Shown one piece after another: positions 36,376 through 46,265 of a DNA stretch of 64,000 nucleotides. The stretch covers positions 124,001 to 188,000 of the forward strand of contig VTPC01000493.1 in assembly GCA_011009095.1 (NCBI GenBank), read 5' to 3'. Source of the stretch: Ignelater luminosus (lineage: Eukaryota > Arthropoda > Insecta > Coleoptera > Elateridae). Position 1 is the stretch's first letter; every line of letters begins with the position of its first letter. Under the pieces are notes generated by a model. That model had not been told where the DNA came from and did not search any database. It was given only the letters and a program-made list of their open reading frames with translations. A program made the position numbers and the translations under genes.

Positions 36376-37687
36376 GAATTGAAAACAGGCATTTTAATTA
36401 AATTGACTAGATAATTAAATAAATTACAGAATAATTGAAAGTAAAATTACGTACCTTCTATAATTAAGAAAACCAAGTAAGTTATAAACGTTGTTACTGC
36501 AAAAATGAATCAATGATGAGTTCGTAAAGAATGTTGAACACTTGCTGTGTTATCAGTTATCACATTTAGCACTCGTTTCAAAATTCATGTAACAATGGGA
36601 AATTATTTGCAGATTTGTATTTATCCTATGAGGTTTATTAGCGTACGTACACTTTGCGCCGAATAAATTTTGCTTGCTATAATTCAGTTTCGAGATTGTT
36701 GGCAGTGACTCATAATATACGTTAAGAATATTGTTAACGGGTCGTAGTACTTCATTACTAGTACACTGGCAACATATCACAAATACACTGCAGTCTAATG
36801 AAGTACCTTGCTAATTAATAGCTAACAGAATTCTGTTCTGATTACCATCGGCGGTAGCCGAAATGGTACCGAAGTGAAATTGATTTTATGAGTCACTTTT
36901 ATTTTTACTTTTAAGTAAGTTTTAATGTCCTTTTAAAACAAATGCTATCCATATAAAGAGTCCATAAAGTAAAGCCTTCAATGACATTCCTCAAAATCTC
37001 TATTCTTTTGTTTTATTAAGTTATAATTATAACCACGACATACTAGAATTTTCACGTAGTAAATTGATTTAATTCAATAATCTCCAAAAACAAACTAATA
37101 TTACAAGATTAAGTAGACGTTCTATGGAAAAGTCACACCTATGGTGTATCTTCTTAGTGAGTGCTGCTCTGGAATTACATCCAGATTTCGATCCCAGACA
37201 CTAATATACGAAATTGACACCTTTATAATTCACTTTTTTTAAATGCATGGTAAGGGTAAAAACGGCGAATGGCATTCTTGTATTAGCATCCAATGAAATG
37301 ACATGTACGAAACACCAAACATCGCTTTGTTTCAAAAAATGACCTATCTATTGGTTACGGGTTGCTGTGAAATCGTCGCTTATCCATAAGCGAAAGAACC
37401 GTAGTCTTGGTGTTGTAATGTAAGTTGGTAAGACAGCAAGCACGAAGCCAACAGCCATGCAACCCTTGAAGACTGATGATAGTGTATTGCTGTCGAAGCT
37501 CTGGTGTTGGTGATCTTAGAGTAGTAAAGTGATGCTACGGTGGATGAGATCGCCCATCGGTCTAAATAATGGTGGTACGTAGTGTGGCGGTAATTACCCG
37601 AAGCATCTAGCTAGCAAATTCGCGAATGGTAATTTAGTAATTTTACTAAGTAAGGAAATAATGGTGATCAATGATGAACAAAAAAGG
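36376..37687. other. Non-coding, unassigned
   Basis: No gene recognised. From about 37390 to 37620 the composition is richer in G and C than its surroundings and may belong to a repeat. I could not name it. Confidence 0.4.
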
Positions 37688-39780
37688 TTTTTTTTCAGAT
37701 GGTCTTTTCTGCAGTGCATCTGTCTTGCCAAAGTAAATGGCTGGGGGAAATCTGAATTTGCGTTTTGCGCGTCTTGACTATGTTCTAGTGGGAGTGCTCA
37801 ATATTGCGCGTGGGACTTTGCGGTGGACATATCGATACTGGTGGAATTCGATCCGGGCATTTATCGGAGGCTAGATCCAAACTCAGCATCCTTTTACAGA
37901 TTCGTTTCTGTCATTGGTGAAGACATTGCATTTAGTAGGGTTTAAGCGAGCAGCAATGAGAATGTCGATAATCGGGCGAATAAACTTTTTGTATGTGTAG
38001 ATTAGCGTTCGCAGGTGACAGCCTAAAATGCTTTCGCGGATCTTAGACGGAATATAGGCACGGCATTCCAGTGGAGAGCTGTGGTGAAGGTGATCCTCGG
38101 GTACATGACCGAAGGCTTGTAATTCTGTTATGATGTCGAAATGAAATAGCTCGAGTCTCATTAAAGTCAGTCAGTCAGAGTCAGCCTTCTGGCTGAGCGA
38201 GTGCTTGAGACAGACACGGTTGCTACCCAGAGCTGGGTAGTATGGGCAACAGGAGCATTGTGAAAAGCAGGGATAGAACTGATCGCTGAGGCACGCCGGT
38301 CAGATGAGTGAATGCAGTCGAGATTTTACCACTAATCCACATTAGATGATGGCGGCGAGATAAAAAGCTACTGATGATTCTGACAAAATCAACTGGAACT
38401 TTGGCGTTTAGGAGCTTGGGAAGAAGTCCCACGTACCAGACCTTGTCAAAGGCATGCTCTATATCGAGGAAGACACCGGCGGCACATTCTCCGGTGTTAA
38501 GTGCTTTGGAAACGTTAGTGTGGAGCAGTGGGTCGGTGATAGATTTGCTCTCTGTGAAACTTAATTAGAACGGCGAGAGAAAGTTGGTATTCTCTAGGAA
38601 TTGTCACAGTTTATCAGCTAAGATTCTTTCGAGTATCTTGTCTAAAATGTTCCGAAGGGCAATAGGTCGATAAGAAGTGGTGTTCGTGTGGTTTGAGGAT
38701 CATGACAACAGCGGGCGATTTCCAAGTGGAAGGGTTGCAAGCAGGAGTTATGAATGTTAGTGATGAGAAGGTCGACGGCTTTTGAAAGGAAATGGCAAAG
38801 AGCTTCTCTCGTTAGAATATTTTTGCCGGATAGGTTGAAAAACTTGCGGAGGTGATGGGTCGTAGGGCTTAGTGGGAAGACGGCTATAAGGGGTAAAATG
38901 GTACGCTTGTTCTGAGTCAATTATCATCAACCAAAGGGTCTCTAGGAATTTGGTGTACTTCGTTGAAAGGATTGGTGAAGATTTGGACTTGCACTTGGGG
39001 GTCCGTGATAATTTGGTCGTTCCGGTGTAGATGAGCAGTACAGAGGCCTGTCATGGTTTTAAGCTTGTTTCAGACTTGAACATAGAACCATCCAACGTGC
39101 CTCTTTAAACCTAACGCATTTGGATGGTTCCAGTGGGTCTTCACCACCGGATTCGGAAATATTACCTGCAGACTCGTCCTTTCACCTTGATGAGCTGGAT
39201 GACATGGGAAAGAAGTGGGGGACGATCCGCGCATACAGCTGCCTAGATGGTGGGAATGAGATTACGTATAGCAGAACGGATGGGTTTCGGACATGTGGGT
39301 ATCAACATGGATCTGGAACCTAGGCCAATTAGTATGATTCCAATTCTAGATAGTTTAAAGTTTAGGATTCAGTAGAGTACAGGAAGTGACTAATGGAAGA
39401 TGGTCCACTGACGATGGAAGTGCCTATAAAGGCAGAATCAAGAAAGAATATTCGGAATTGGCTCTTATATGGTCAATTGTAGAGGATCCAAGATGAGACA
39501 GAAATGTAGGGTGGTGTTCCGTATTCCGGGCATTGAGGCGACCACAAACTTGAATGGGTCATCAGAACTGGAACATCAGAATGTTCAGGAGAAAGGTCGG
39601 GGAGAGTGAACGGATCTTTGCCGATTGTTTGCAATGCAGAGAGGGTAAAGAACTAAGTTGGTTTTAGGCGGGTTTCAATGGCAGACGCAATGTGGATATT
39701 ATGGGAACGAATTAAGTTCTCAACGAGTGGACGTTTGTGGTCTCTAGAAGTGGAAATTCACTGTTGCGATTTTAAGACCT
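37688..39780 (-). pseudogene. Decayed jockey-like LINE, endonuclease to reverse transcriptase
   Basis: Minus-strand pieces appear in the correct order. HNIHIASAIETRLKP (about 39690-39730) resembles the N-terminus of the apurinic-type endonuclease. SYRPIALRNILDKILERI (about 38615-38670), FLDIEHAFDKVW (38434-38474, motif A) and GVPQRSVLS (about 38275-38303, motif B) mark the reverse transcriptase. YTYKKFIRPIIDIL (about 37970-38010) marks the region after it. Stops and frameshifts are frequent and motif C is lost. A run of eight A residues on the minus strand at about 37688-37696 could mark the 3' tail. Confidence 0.8.
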
Positions 39781-40842
39781 ATTATGACAGATCTTTATAC
39801 GAGAGAGTTTGAAAGGAAGCAAGAAAGCAAAAATGCAACCGGTTACCTTCAAAGGAAACTTCGGCTGGAACGCCAAAAAAAGTTTGGACCAAAGGAGCTA
39901 GTTCTCCCACTGTGTAAGAACGTGCACTAATCACTAATGCCTTTATTTGCTTGAAGGAACTGGTTTTGTCTTAAAGAGTTTTGAGGAGTAAAAACCGGTT
40001 TGAACTGCAGAACTTGGTTTATGACCAAAACAATTGGAACTACACAATTAAATCAGTCCCTAGTGCTATTTGTACCGTAGAAAACTGGACAGAACGCGCT
40101 ATAGTGTTACTAAAATGCATTGCTTTCTCGATATCTCTAGAAGAACGTGCGATATTGAGATGTAATATTCTACATGGTTATTGCTATAAGATCTCTGCTA
40201 TTCTATAAATCTCTACATTGATTATCGCCTTAAGGGAGGAGATATTCAGATGTTTGAGAAAAAGATACGTTACGTCACTGGAAAGATGAGTAATTCTGTT
40301 TGTTGTGGGACCTAGACTCGATTTAGTAAAAAAAAGCTTCTCTTGTATTTTTTTCTTAGGATGCGCTGTTTGTGACTATATCTGAAACAGTTATTATATA
40401 CTATCAAAGGTCCACGTCGTTGATAACATGATGTCTTTTTGGATTGGACAATATTGCAGAAGAAATTCAATATTTTGTTTATTTTAGTAAACGGTGTTTC
40501 TTCGGGAAAAGAAGTTGTCAATCGAGTCAGAGGTAAAACTGTTCTCGTCTGAGTTACTGTTAGTTTTTGCCTAGTTCTTTGGGTTGGGATTTAGAACTTC
40601 AGGACAAATTTCAAAACAGATGTCTCTGAATGTAGAAACCTTTCTGATTTTTATTTGTTTTTAAAAAATCAAAAACAAAGGTAAACTCTAACAGATCATA
40701 GTTGAGTGGTAGTAAGTGATCTTCTAATGAAACGTGAGATATGTCGAAAGGTTGCAAATACCTTTGGGTAGTCCATTAGTAAAGCATATAAATTATTTTC
40801 TTTTATGCTTGTTTAGAATGGAATATCACTGTAGTTTTTACA
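39781..40842. other. AT-rich non-coding stretch
   Basis: Nothing recognised between the LINE and the protease gene. The 75-codon + frame at 39981-40208 has no motif. Confidence 0.5.
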
Positions 40843-40848
40843 TTTATT
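40843..40848 (-). terminator. Polyadenylation signal of the protease gene
   Basis: AATAAA on the minus strand, about 35 bases after the TAA stop (40885-40883), followed by T/G-rich sequence. This would give a very short 3' UTR. Confidence 0.6.
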
Positions 40849-40882
40849 AAAAAAATGGAACATTTATAACAACACATCATTT

Positions 40883-41078
40883 TTAAACTAATGCATAAGC
40901 CACGTAATTTCCAATTCCACATCGATTTACATTTCGTTTTAATCTCATGTAACCATTTTCGCCCCAATGCTTTCCCCACCAATTTTTCAAAATCCATGCA
41001 TCCTTAGTATAACCAACTATTAACATCGCATGATTTACAGTATGTGAAGAACAAAAAATATCATCATAGACTCCTGAG
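40883..41078 (-). CDS. Protease exon 6: catalytic His and Asn, C-terminus
   Basis: Acceptor TTTTTTAG. It encodes [16 protein letters not shown] (His287), [16 protein letters not shown] (Asn303) and [12 protein letters not shown] before TAA. The His-Asn spacing is shorter than in typical cathepsin L because the loop after VGY is reduced. Confidence 0.94.
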
Positions 41079-44000
41079 CTAAAAAACATGTCATTAAGAT
41101 ACTAATAACGTTTTGTCTGAATGAGTTACTTACTGATAATGTTGGAATGTATATGGACTTGCGTTTATAGATGCTGCAATAGGACCAATTTTTGCCACTG
41201 CAATCTCCATCGCTCTTTCATTTCTTGCAGGTAGAATAGCCCAAGTACTGAGATTTACCATTGCTCTGTTTTTATCAAAATTGCATCGTTTTTGCTAGCA
41301 ATACAGATTTATTTTATGTTTTTGGGAAAAAAGACTAAAAATTGTTGTTACCTTTGCAGTATATGGATAATCAGAATATGCCATTAGTCCTCCTGATTTA
41401 TCTAGATACTTTAATGTATTCCTTAAAGAACCACCTCCACAACCAAAATTCCCTGTAGATACGCTGCAATCAACTAACTGCTGCTCGCTAGAAAAATTAA
41501 ACAGTGTGATTAAAAATTTAAAAACTTCTTACATAGATAGGTATTTAGGGAGATAATATGATTGGTTGGATAAAACAATGTTTAGAAATTTTTACTTTTG
41601 GATCATGAAAATTATGGAGAACATTCATTTATCTAATTACCAAATATTTGTCATCTCATGCAAATAGAGATAGATTATTTGTTAACTTTTGATAAGTTTT
41701 ATGCAAGTCAAACGAACAACTATTTTGCTTAACTATAAATTTTTATGCCAAAGTTAATCAAAGTCCGATTTCTGACGGCAGTGACTTCCCCCTTTGCCAG
41801 TTAAGAGTTTGTTATACACAATGAAGTGAGTTTTATGGGTTGCAGCTCCAATCACGACAGTCAGGGGAATTGCGCTCTGCACCTTTCAATATAACTCCAT
41901 TTCCGCCATCACCATCTTCAATTCATAATTTTCAACTTATCATCTTCAATCTCCAGTACGATACCAACCAGTTCTTTCTTCAATCAACATCTTACCACTA
42001 CAAAGCAATCTATTTCTTTTAAACTTGAGTATGATTAACACTATATCTATTGTTTACAACATCCATCCATCATCACCGGATTATTCAGTTATCACCATAT
42101 CATCCCCACTATAGGGACCACGTATCACCTTCAAACCATTGAGCAACTTACATCATTGCTGAAGAGAAGCAGAGTGACCATTCTACAGGTACCAGCAGAT
42201 AACGAAAAAGTCAGTAAACGTAATCAGATTGCTTGTAATGATGTTTACCGGCTTTTACGGCGAAGACCGGTAGACCATTCATATCTTTAAGATGATAGTG
42301 ACGTCATAATGTATCACTATTTAAATTTATATCTTCCTAGGTGATACTTAGCATGAACGTAATCAGATTGTAATGGGCCTTGCCAAGTCCTTTTTGCTTA
42401 ATCTTTTTTGTCTTTTGTGAGAAAAATCCGATTGTCTAAAAATCACTTGGGTGGTACGGTGAGTATATTTGGTAGCTAATCTATTTACCTAGAGAAACAA
42501 AGGGCAAGTGATATAGTTGCATAGTTCAGTGAAAATCCAAATCTAGGGCGAGAAAAACAAAAAAAAAACATTTTGGCCCAGTCGGGTTTCTCAGGTCGGA
42601 CAGGCCAATAATTGAAGTGTCTTTGTTTATTTGTATAAGGCAATTTCCGTTTATCACTAAAATGAGACCTTTTGCGCTGTAACTTGAGATCAAGTAGGCC
42701 GATCTCGTTTCCAATAAAATATTGATATTGTTATTCCCTTTCCAAAGATTCTTTAGCAGGAGCATCTAGGCTATTGCGCTCCATATAGTGTTACATTAGA
42801 CATATTTCTTGCCTCTGTGTTATTCAGTCCGAATCCTATGTTTATAAGCCTATATCGAGCCGGTCAAGCTAAGCAAGCTTTCTTAGCCAATCGGGCCCGT
42901 CAGCTGATCGAGCTTTTTGAACTGGTCGAGCTTCTCGGACTTTTGAACTGTTCAAGAAAATTTCGACCCATGCTGGGGTCTATTCGTCAGCAGAATTAAG
43001 CATTTTTCAATTTTTACTAGTGCATTTAGTAGAGGTTTCAATTTTCTTAAGAGTCGTATAAGTTTGAGTCAAAAGGGACCTGTACAAAATGCGCTAAGGG
43101 GTATAAAAGGACCGCACATCGATACACATATTGGATTTTCCAGATCCACCCTGTATAATCCTCCACAAACACGTTCGGTAAGTTTTTTTCTATATTAATA
43201 TGAAACGATTAGTGGCGGGTATAGCAATTGATATACTATAAAATAAAGTCTTTTGCAGTTTAGCACGTTTTCCCAAAGTCAGTGATTGAATGAGTCAATA
43301 TGTTGCTTTTTGCGTAGTTCTAAACTAAATTTTAGTAGAATTTACGGTTAGCATGCTCGTTTGACCAAATTCTAATTTTCTCGATTTCGATCTTGTAGAT
43401 GACTGATGCAGTTGATAAATTTAGTGGTAAAAAATTTCTCGATTGTGATACATTCAAAGATTTAATTAGAATGGTAAAAGACTTACCTAAGCGGTACTAA
43501 CTTTCCGGTTTGCTTATAAACTTGAGCTTGTAAAGCCAAGGCAACACTAAAAGCATAACAGGAGCCGCAATCTTTCTGATTATAAATTGGCGTTTCAAAA
43601 CCTTTTTCTCTCCAATCAACCTCTTCTGGTAATTGATGATATCTTTCATAAAAATCTCCTACAACTTCTGGGTCTTCAAGTTTTCTTCTTTGACTCTGTG
43701 TTAATTTTGTCATTTTTTGAAGATACGTTCTTGTGTTCTATAACAATATGTTAGATTCATTAATGCTTTTTAAAAATGAATCTTTTATATTGTAAGAAGT
43801 GTATCTAAATATCTAAATGGTAGTTTATGGCACTGATTCCAATTACCATCAAAATATTTGCTGAGAGGCTTATTATAGTTAGTCTGAATGTAGAATGTAG
43901 CTCAAGGTGAAGCCAATATATTGCATGAAAAATATTTGTTTTAGGTTAGAAATAAGATAACGCTTATAGCTGATCATACAGATAGGGAGACTAATATATT

Positions 44001-44747
44001 TTAATATTGGGATGCACCCTAGGCAAGGTCACTTTTAGAGGCACACACAGATTTGATTAAATAGCAAAGATGAACTTTTGACTTTGCTTGACCTTATCCC
44101 AAATTGAAATGTATCCAATTAATTACAAATATTATGGGAACATATTGGGTCAATATCATTGATCTAATTTGAACATTTGCAGTTTTTGATTGCTTGCAGA
44201 GTTAAATTCTAGTAAAATTTGTGTTACAAAATTGAGCTAGCATGCAAAAAAAATCTTCTGATGTGGCAGTATCACACCCAAGAAAGAAATAACAATTTCT
44301 ATCAGATGATCACCCCTGGTTACGGACCTGGACCATTGTGAATCATATAAGTATTTGAACTTTTAACTTTTCATTTCTGAACGAGGGAATGTAATAAATC
44401 AATAATAGTGTATACTAACCATATCACTTAAATGATTTTCATGAATATAAAATGAATACATTCCCTTATCAGCATCTTGGTTATGTTTAATAATCCGATG
44501 CAAATTTTCCTCCCAAGCTAATTTTTTCCTATCCTCGTGTATTGTACTGTATGTTTTATTAAATCTTTCCTAAAACAAAAGCAATACAAATTGTATGAAA
44601 CACAATTCTGCTAATTCCAATTAGATTGCTTACCTTAAATTGCTTCCATAATTCCTCTAATTGATTTTTATTAGGTAAATGTTTAATTTGTCCAGTAATT
44701 ATCGGAATGAAAGCTAAAATTGTAAAGTAAACTAATATTAAATTCAT
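40883..44747 (-). CDS. Cathepsin L-like cysteine protease (C1A papain family), six exons, complete
   Basis: Minus-strand join of 44747-44634, 44569-44420, 43737-43487, 41487-41352, 41294-41134 and 41078-40883; phases agree throughout and give 335 residues, normal for cathepsin L. Order: signal peptide (1-19, ending ITG), I29 inhibitor propeptide (about 30-90, [13 protein letters not shown] and a loose ERFNIN pattern), mature enzyme from about [11 protein letters not shown] (125). Oxyanion Gln142, catalytic Cys148, His287 and Asn303 are all present, so activity is expected. It is a secreted or lysosomal endopeptidase; in insects such enzymes serve digestion, moulting or yolk breakdown. Oddities: CGSCYAF instead of CGSCWAF, NQKDC instead of NQGxC, KNWWG instead of KNSWG, and a shortened loop before KNWWG. 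Intron 3 is 2.0 kb and holds repeat-like DNA. Confidence 0.95.
41134..41294 (-). CDS. Protease exon 5: middle of mature domain
   Basis: Acceptor TTGCTAG after a 57-bp intron. It encodes KRCNFDKN, then [12 protein letters not shown], the conserved GP.s..i.a segment, then YTFQHY. It ends CA|GTAAGT, splitting the codon for His271. Confidence 0.92.
41352..41487 (-). CDS. Protease exon 4: SEQQLVDC and GCGGG region
   Basis: Acceptor TTTTTCTAG. The split codon restores Ser172, followed by [16 protein letters not shown] and YPYTAK, all standard papain-family landmarks with conserved disulfide cysteines. The donor is AAG|GTAACA. Confidence 0.93.
42216..42380. repeat. Direct repeat pair within protease intron 3
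   Basis: AACGTAATCAGATTG occurs near 42218 and again near 42356, in each case followed by a TAATG-type sequence. The copies are about 140 bp apart. It may be a duplication produced by an insertion. Confidence 0.4.
42530..43180 (+). mobile_element. Repeat-like DNA with a core-promoter-like TATA box in protease intron 3
   Basis: The segment is richer in G and C than the rest of the intron. It contains TATAAAAGG at 43102-43110 on the strand opposite to the protease, and CCACCCTGTATAA at 43147-43159, the reverse of a TATACAGGGTGG-type element end. It could be part of an LTR or another element. No reverse transcriptase motifs were found. Confidence 0.3.
43487..43737 (-). CDS. Protease exon 3: propeptide end and catalytic cysteine
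   Basis: Acceptor GTTATAG. The exon spans the end of the propeptide, the expected cleavage area before LPEEVDW, and the active site [12 protein letters not shown] with Cys148. It ends CTTAG|GTAAGT in phase 2. Confidence 0.93.
44420..44569 (-). CDS. Protease exon 2: I29 propeptide
   Basis: 50 codons after a 64-bp intron. It carries ERFNKTYS, then [12 protein letters not shown], the second half of the ERFNIN motif. The usual E and R positions are His and Lys. It ends HLSDM|GTTAGT in phase 0. Confidence 0.92.
44634..44747 (-). CDS. Protease exon 1: signal peptide and start of propeptide
   Basis: ATG at 44747-44745 opens [19 protein letters not shown], a good signal peptide, then the first I29 helix with LEELWKQFK. 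The donor is AAG|GTAAGC and the exon has 38 codons. An earlier in-frame TTG exists but no upstream ATG, so this start is preferred. Confidence 0.9.
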
Positions 44748-45292
44748 ATCTAAAACGAATACCAATTAGAGAATTAACTTACCACATTTGTTATACAAAC
44801 GTATAAAATTGCTGAATTATCCAAATAGTGTTGTAATTATTATAAAAATGCACAAACTGCAAAAATGTTTTAGCCGCACAGTAAAAATAAATCACATTTT
44901 CAATTGCTCTTTACTCCCGCTGAAACTTAAAATTTTAAACTAGAGGCTAATTAATACGAAAACTACCGAGATCTAACGAACGTTGTTTCTACTTAACACA
45001 GTGGATCTAAAACGTTTCGATTTAATTGTTTGTTTTCGTTTTCTCGTTGGAATTCCGTTATCACTCATAGTCTTGCAGATACCACAGTTTAAGTAACACA
45101 GTAACATTGACTTAACTTTTTCGGTGTTTGACGTCGCTTTGATTCTTGTATATACGAACTCAGTCGCGCAACCCGCTAGATTGTTCGGTGAAGCCCAATT
45201 AATAAATGGGCCGACATATGGCTATTATAAAAAAATAAATAAATACACTCGAGTGTTCTGTGATATTTTACGTATAAATAAATTAATACAAA
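44748..45292. promoter_or_regulatory. Divergent intergenic promoter region
   Basis: 545 bp separate the start codons of the minus-strand protease and the plus-strand regulator. TCAGTC at 45160-45165 matches the insect initiator for the + strand gene, and a short CpG-containing block surrounds it. Both promoters must lie here unless upstream non-coding exons exist. Confidence 0.45.
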
Positions 45293-45465
45293 ATGGATAA
45301 TAATAACATGAACGAATCTGGTATAGATCTTGGATTTGATTTGTCCGCCCTTATATCGGACGATTTTGATTTGGATAGTGCCATCGATTTTGATGACCTT
45401 TTGGGCACACCAAAAAATCAGGAATTTTACGAACTACGATCGAAGACGTTGCCCGAAACCGAGAG
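45293..45465 (+). CDS. First coding exon (variant A) of a probable transcription regulator
   Basis: ATG at 45293 opens an acidic, hydrophobic-patterned 57-residue segment: MDNNNMNESGIDLGFDLSAL, then repeats of D-D-F-D-L-D and I-D-F-D-D-L-L-G, ending L-P-E-T-E. It stops at a good donor, AG|GTGAGTG. The acidic Phe/Leu/Asp pattern is typical of transactivation segments. It ends in phase 2, the same phase as the exon at 45997-46265, which suggests the two are alternative first exons joined to a common downstream exon not found in this window. Family unknown; a Rel/NF-kB protein is only a guess. Confidence 0.6.
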
Positions 45466-45904
45466 GTGAGTGAAAACTTCTCTATCTTCGGGCAAATGAT
45501 TTTTAAGTTGACAATAAATTGCTCACGTGAGTTTTGCACTTTCGTATTGTGATTGTTGATGTCACGGCGGCGCGGGAAGAACAAACCGACCACTTCTTTC
45601 CTCTAAATGCCTTCCTGCCCTGTACAAAGATAGAGATAATATTTTTAATGTTCTTATCAGTTTATAACATATACTTCAAACAAATATTAATTTAATAATT
45701 ACACTTGTGTAAATAAAATAAAAAGAGAATCTAGAGAATTAGTTTAAGACTTCCTGAATTTATTTATAAAATTCCGACTAAATACACCTTAAGATCGTGT
45801 CATCGGTAAATACAAAAATTATTTGTGGAATGGTGTTTTAAAATAGCGCGGAGACCTTCAAATAAACGAGGGGCGCAAACATCGATGTGAGCACGCAGTT
45901 TGGC

Positions 45905-45915
45905 GGAAAAGTCCC
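45905..45915. promoter_or_regulatory. kB-like site before variant B exon
   Basis: GGAAAAGTCCC on the + strand, which is GGGACTTTTCC on the minus strand, close to the insect Rel/NF-kB consensus. It sits in a small CpG-rich block about 85 bases upstream of the second start codon. The match is by eye. Confidence 0.35.
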
Positions 45916-45996
45916 GCGGGAACTCACTTGATTTCAATTAATTCCGTTACATCAAAACAAAATTAAGTAAAACATTGTAATGCGGCTGTAAAGAAA

Positions 45997-46265
45997 ATGT
46001 CTACGGCAACACAAGTTTGTGAATTTCAAAAAGTTTCTGATACAGTGCGTGCTATGGGGGGTTCAGAAATAAAAAATTGTGTTCCTTTCAATTCTTCGAC
46101 AACCATGCGGAATGTCAGGGTAAATTTAGGAATCGATGAAGATCTTCAGATGATATTAGAGATGGATCCCAGTATTATTGATATAGGAAATCCTGGTAAC
46201 GTACAAGATTATCCTCCTCCACAACCATCCGATAAAGTTGTTGGAAGACCTCCAAAATCTGGAGG
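45997..46265 (+). CDS. First coding exon (variant B) of the same probable regulator
   Basis: ATG at 45997 opens 89 codons plus two bases, ending GG|GTATGT. The segment contains L-G-I-D-E-D-L-Q-M-I-L-E-M-D-P-S-I-I-D-I-G followed by a Pro-rich stretch and R-P-P-K-S-G. No enzyme or DNA-binding domain is present. The matching splice phase with 45293-45465, the separate CpG-rich upstream block and the 530-bp spacing point to alternative promoters. The D-L-x-x-I-x-x-x-D-P pattern ending just before a Gly/Arg codon recalls the N-terminus of some insect dorsal-type Rel proteins, but the Rel domain is not in the window, so identity stays open. The next exon lies beyond a very long intron or outside. 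Confidence 0.6.

Noticed and set aside
44750-44782. Possible 33-nt intron just upstream of the protease start (GTAAGT to TTTTAG)
   Set aside because: Too short for a normal spliceosomal intron; both signals occur by chance in AT-rich DNA.
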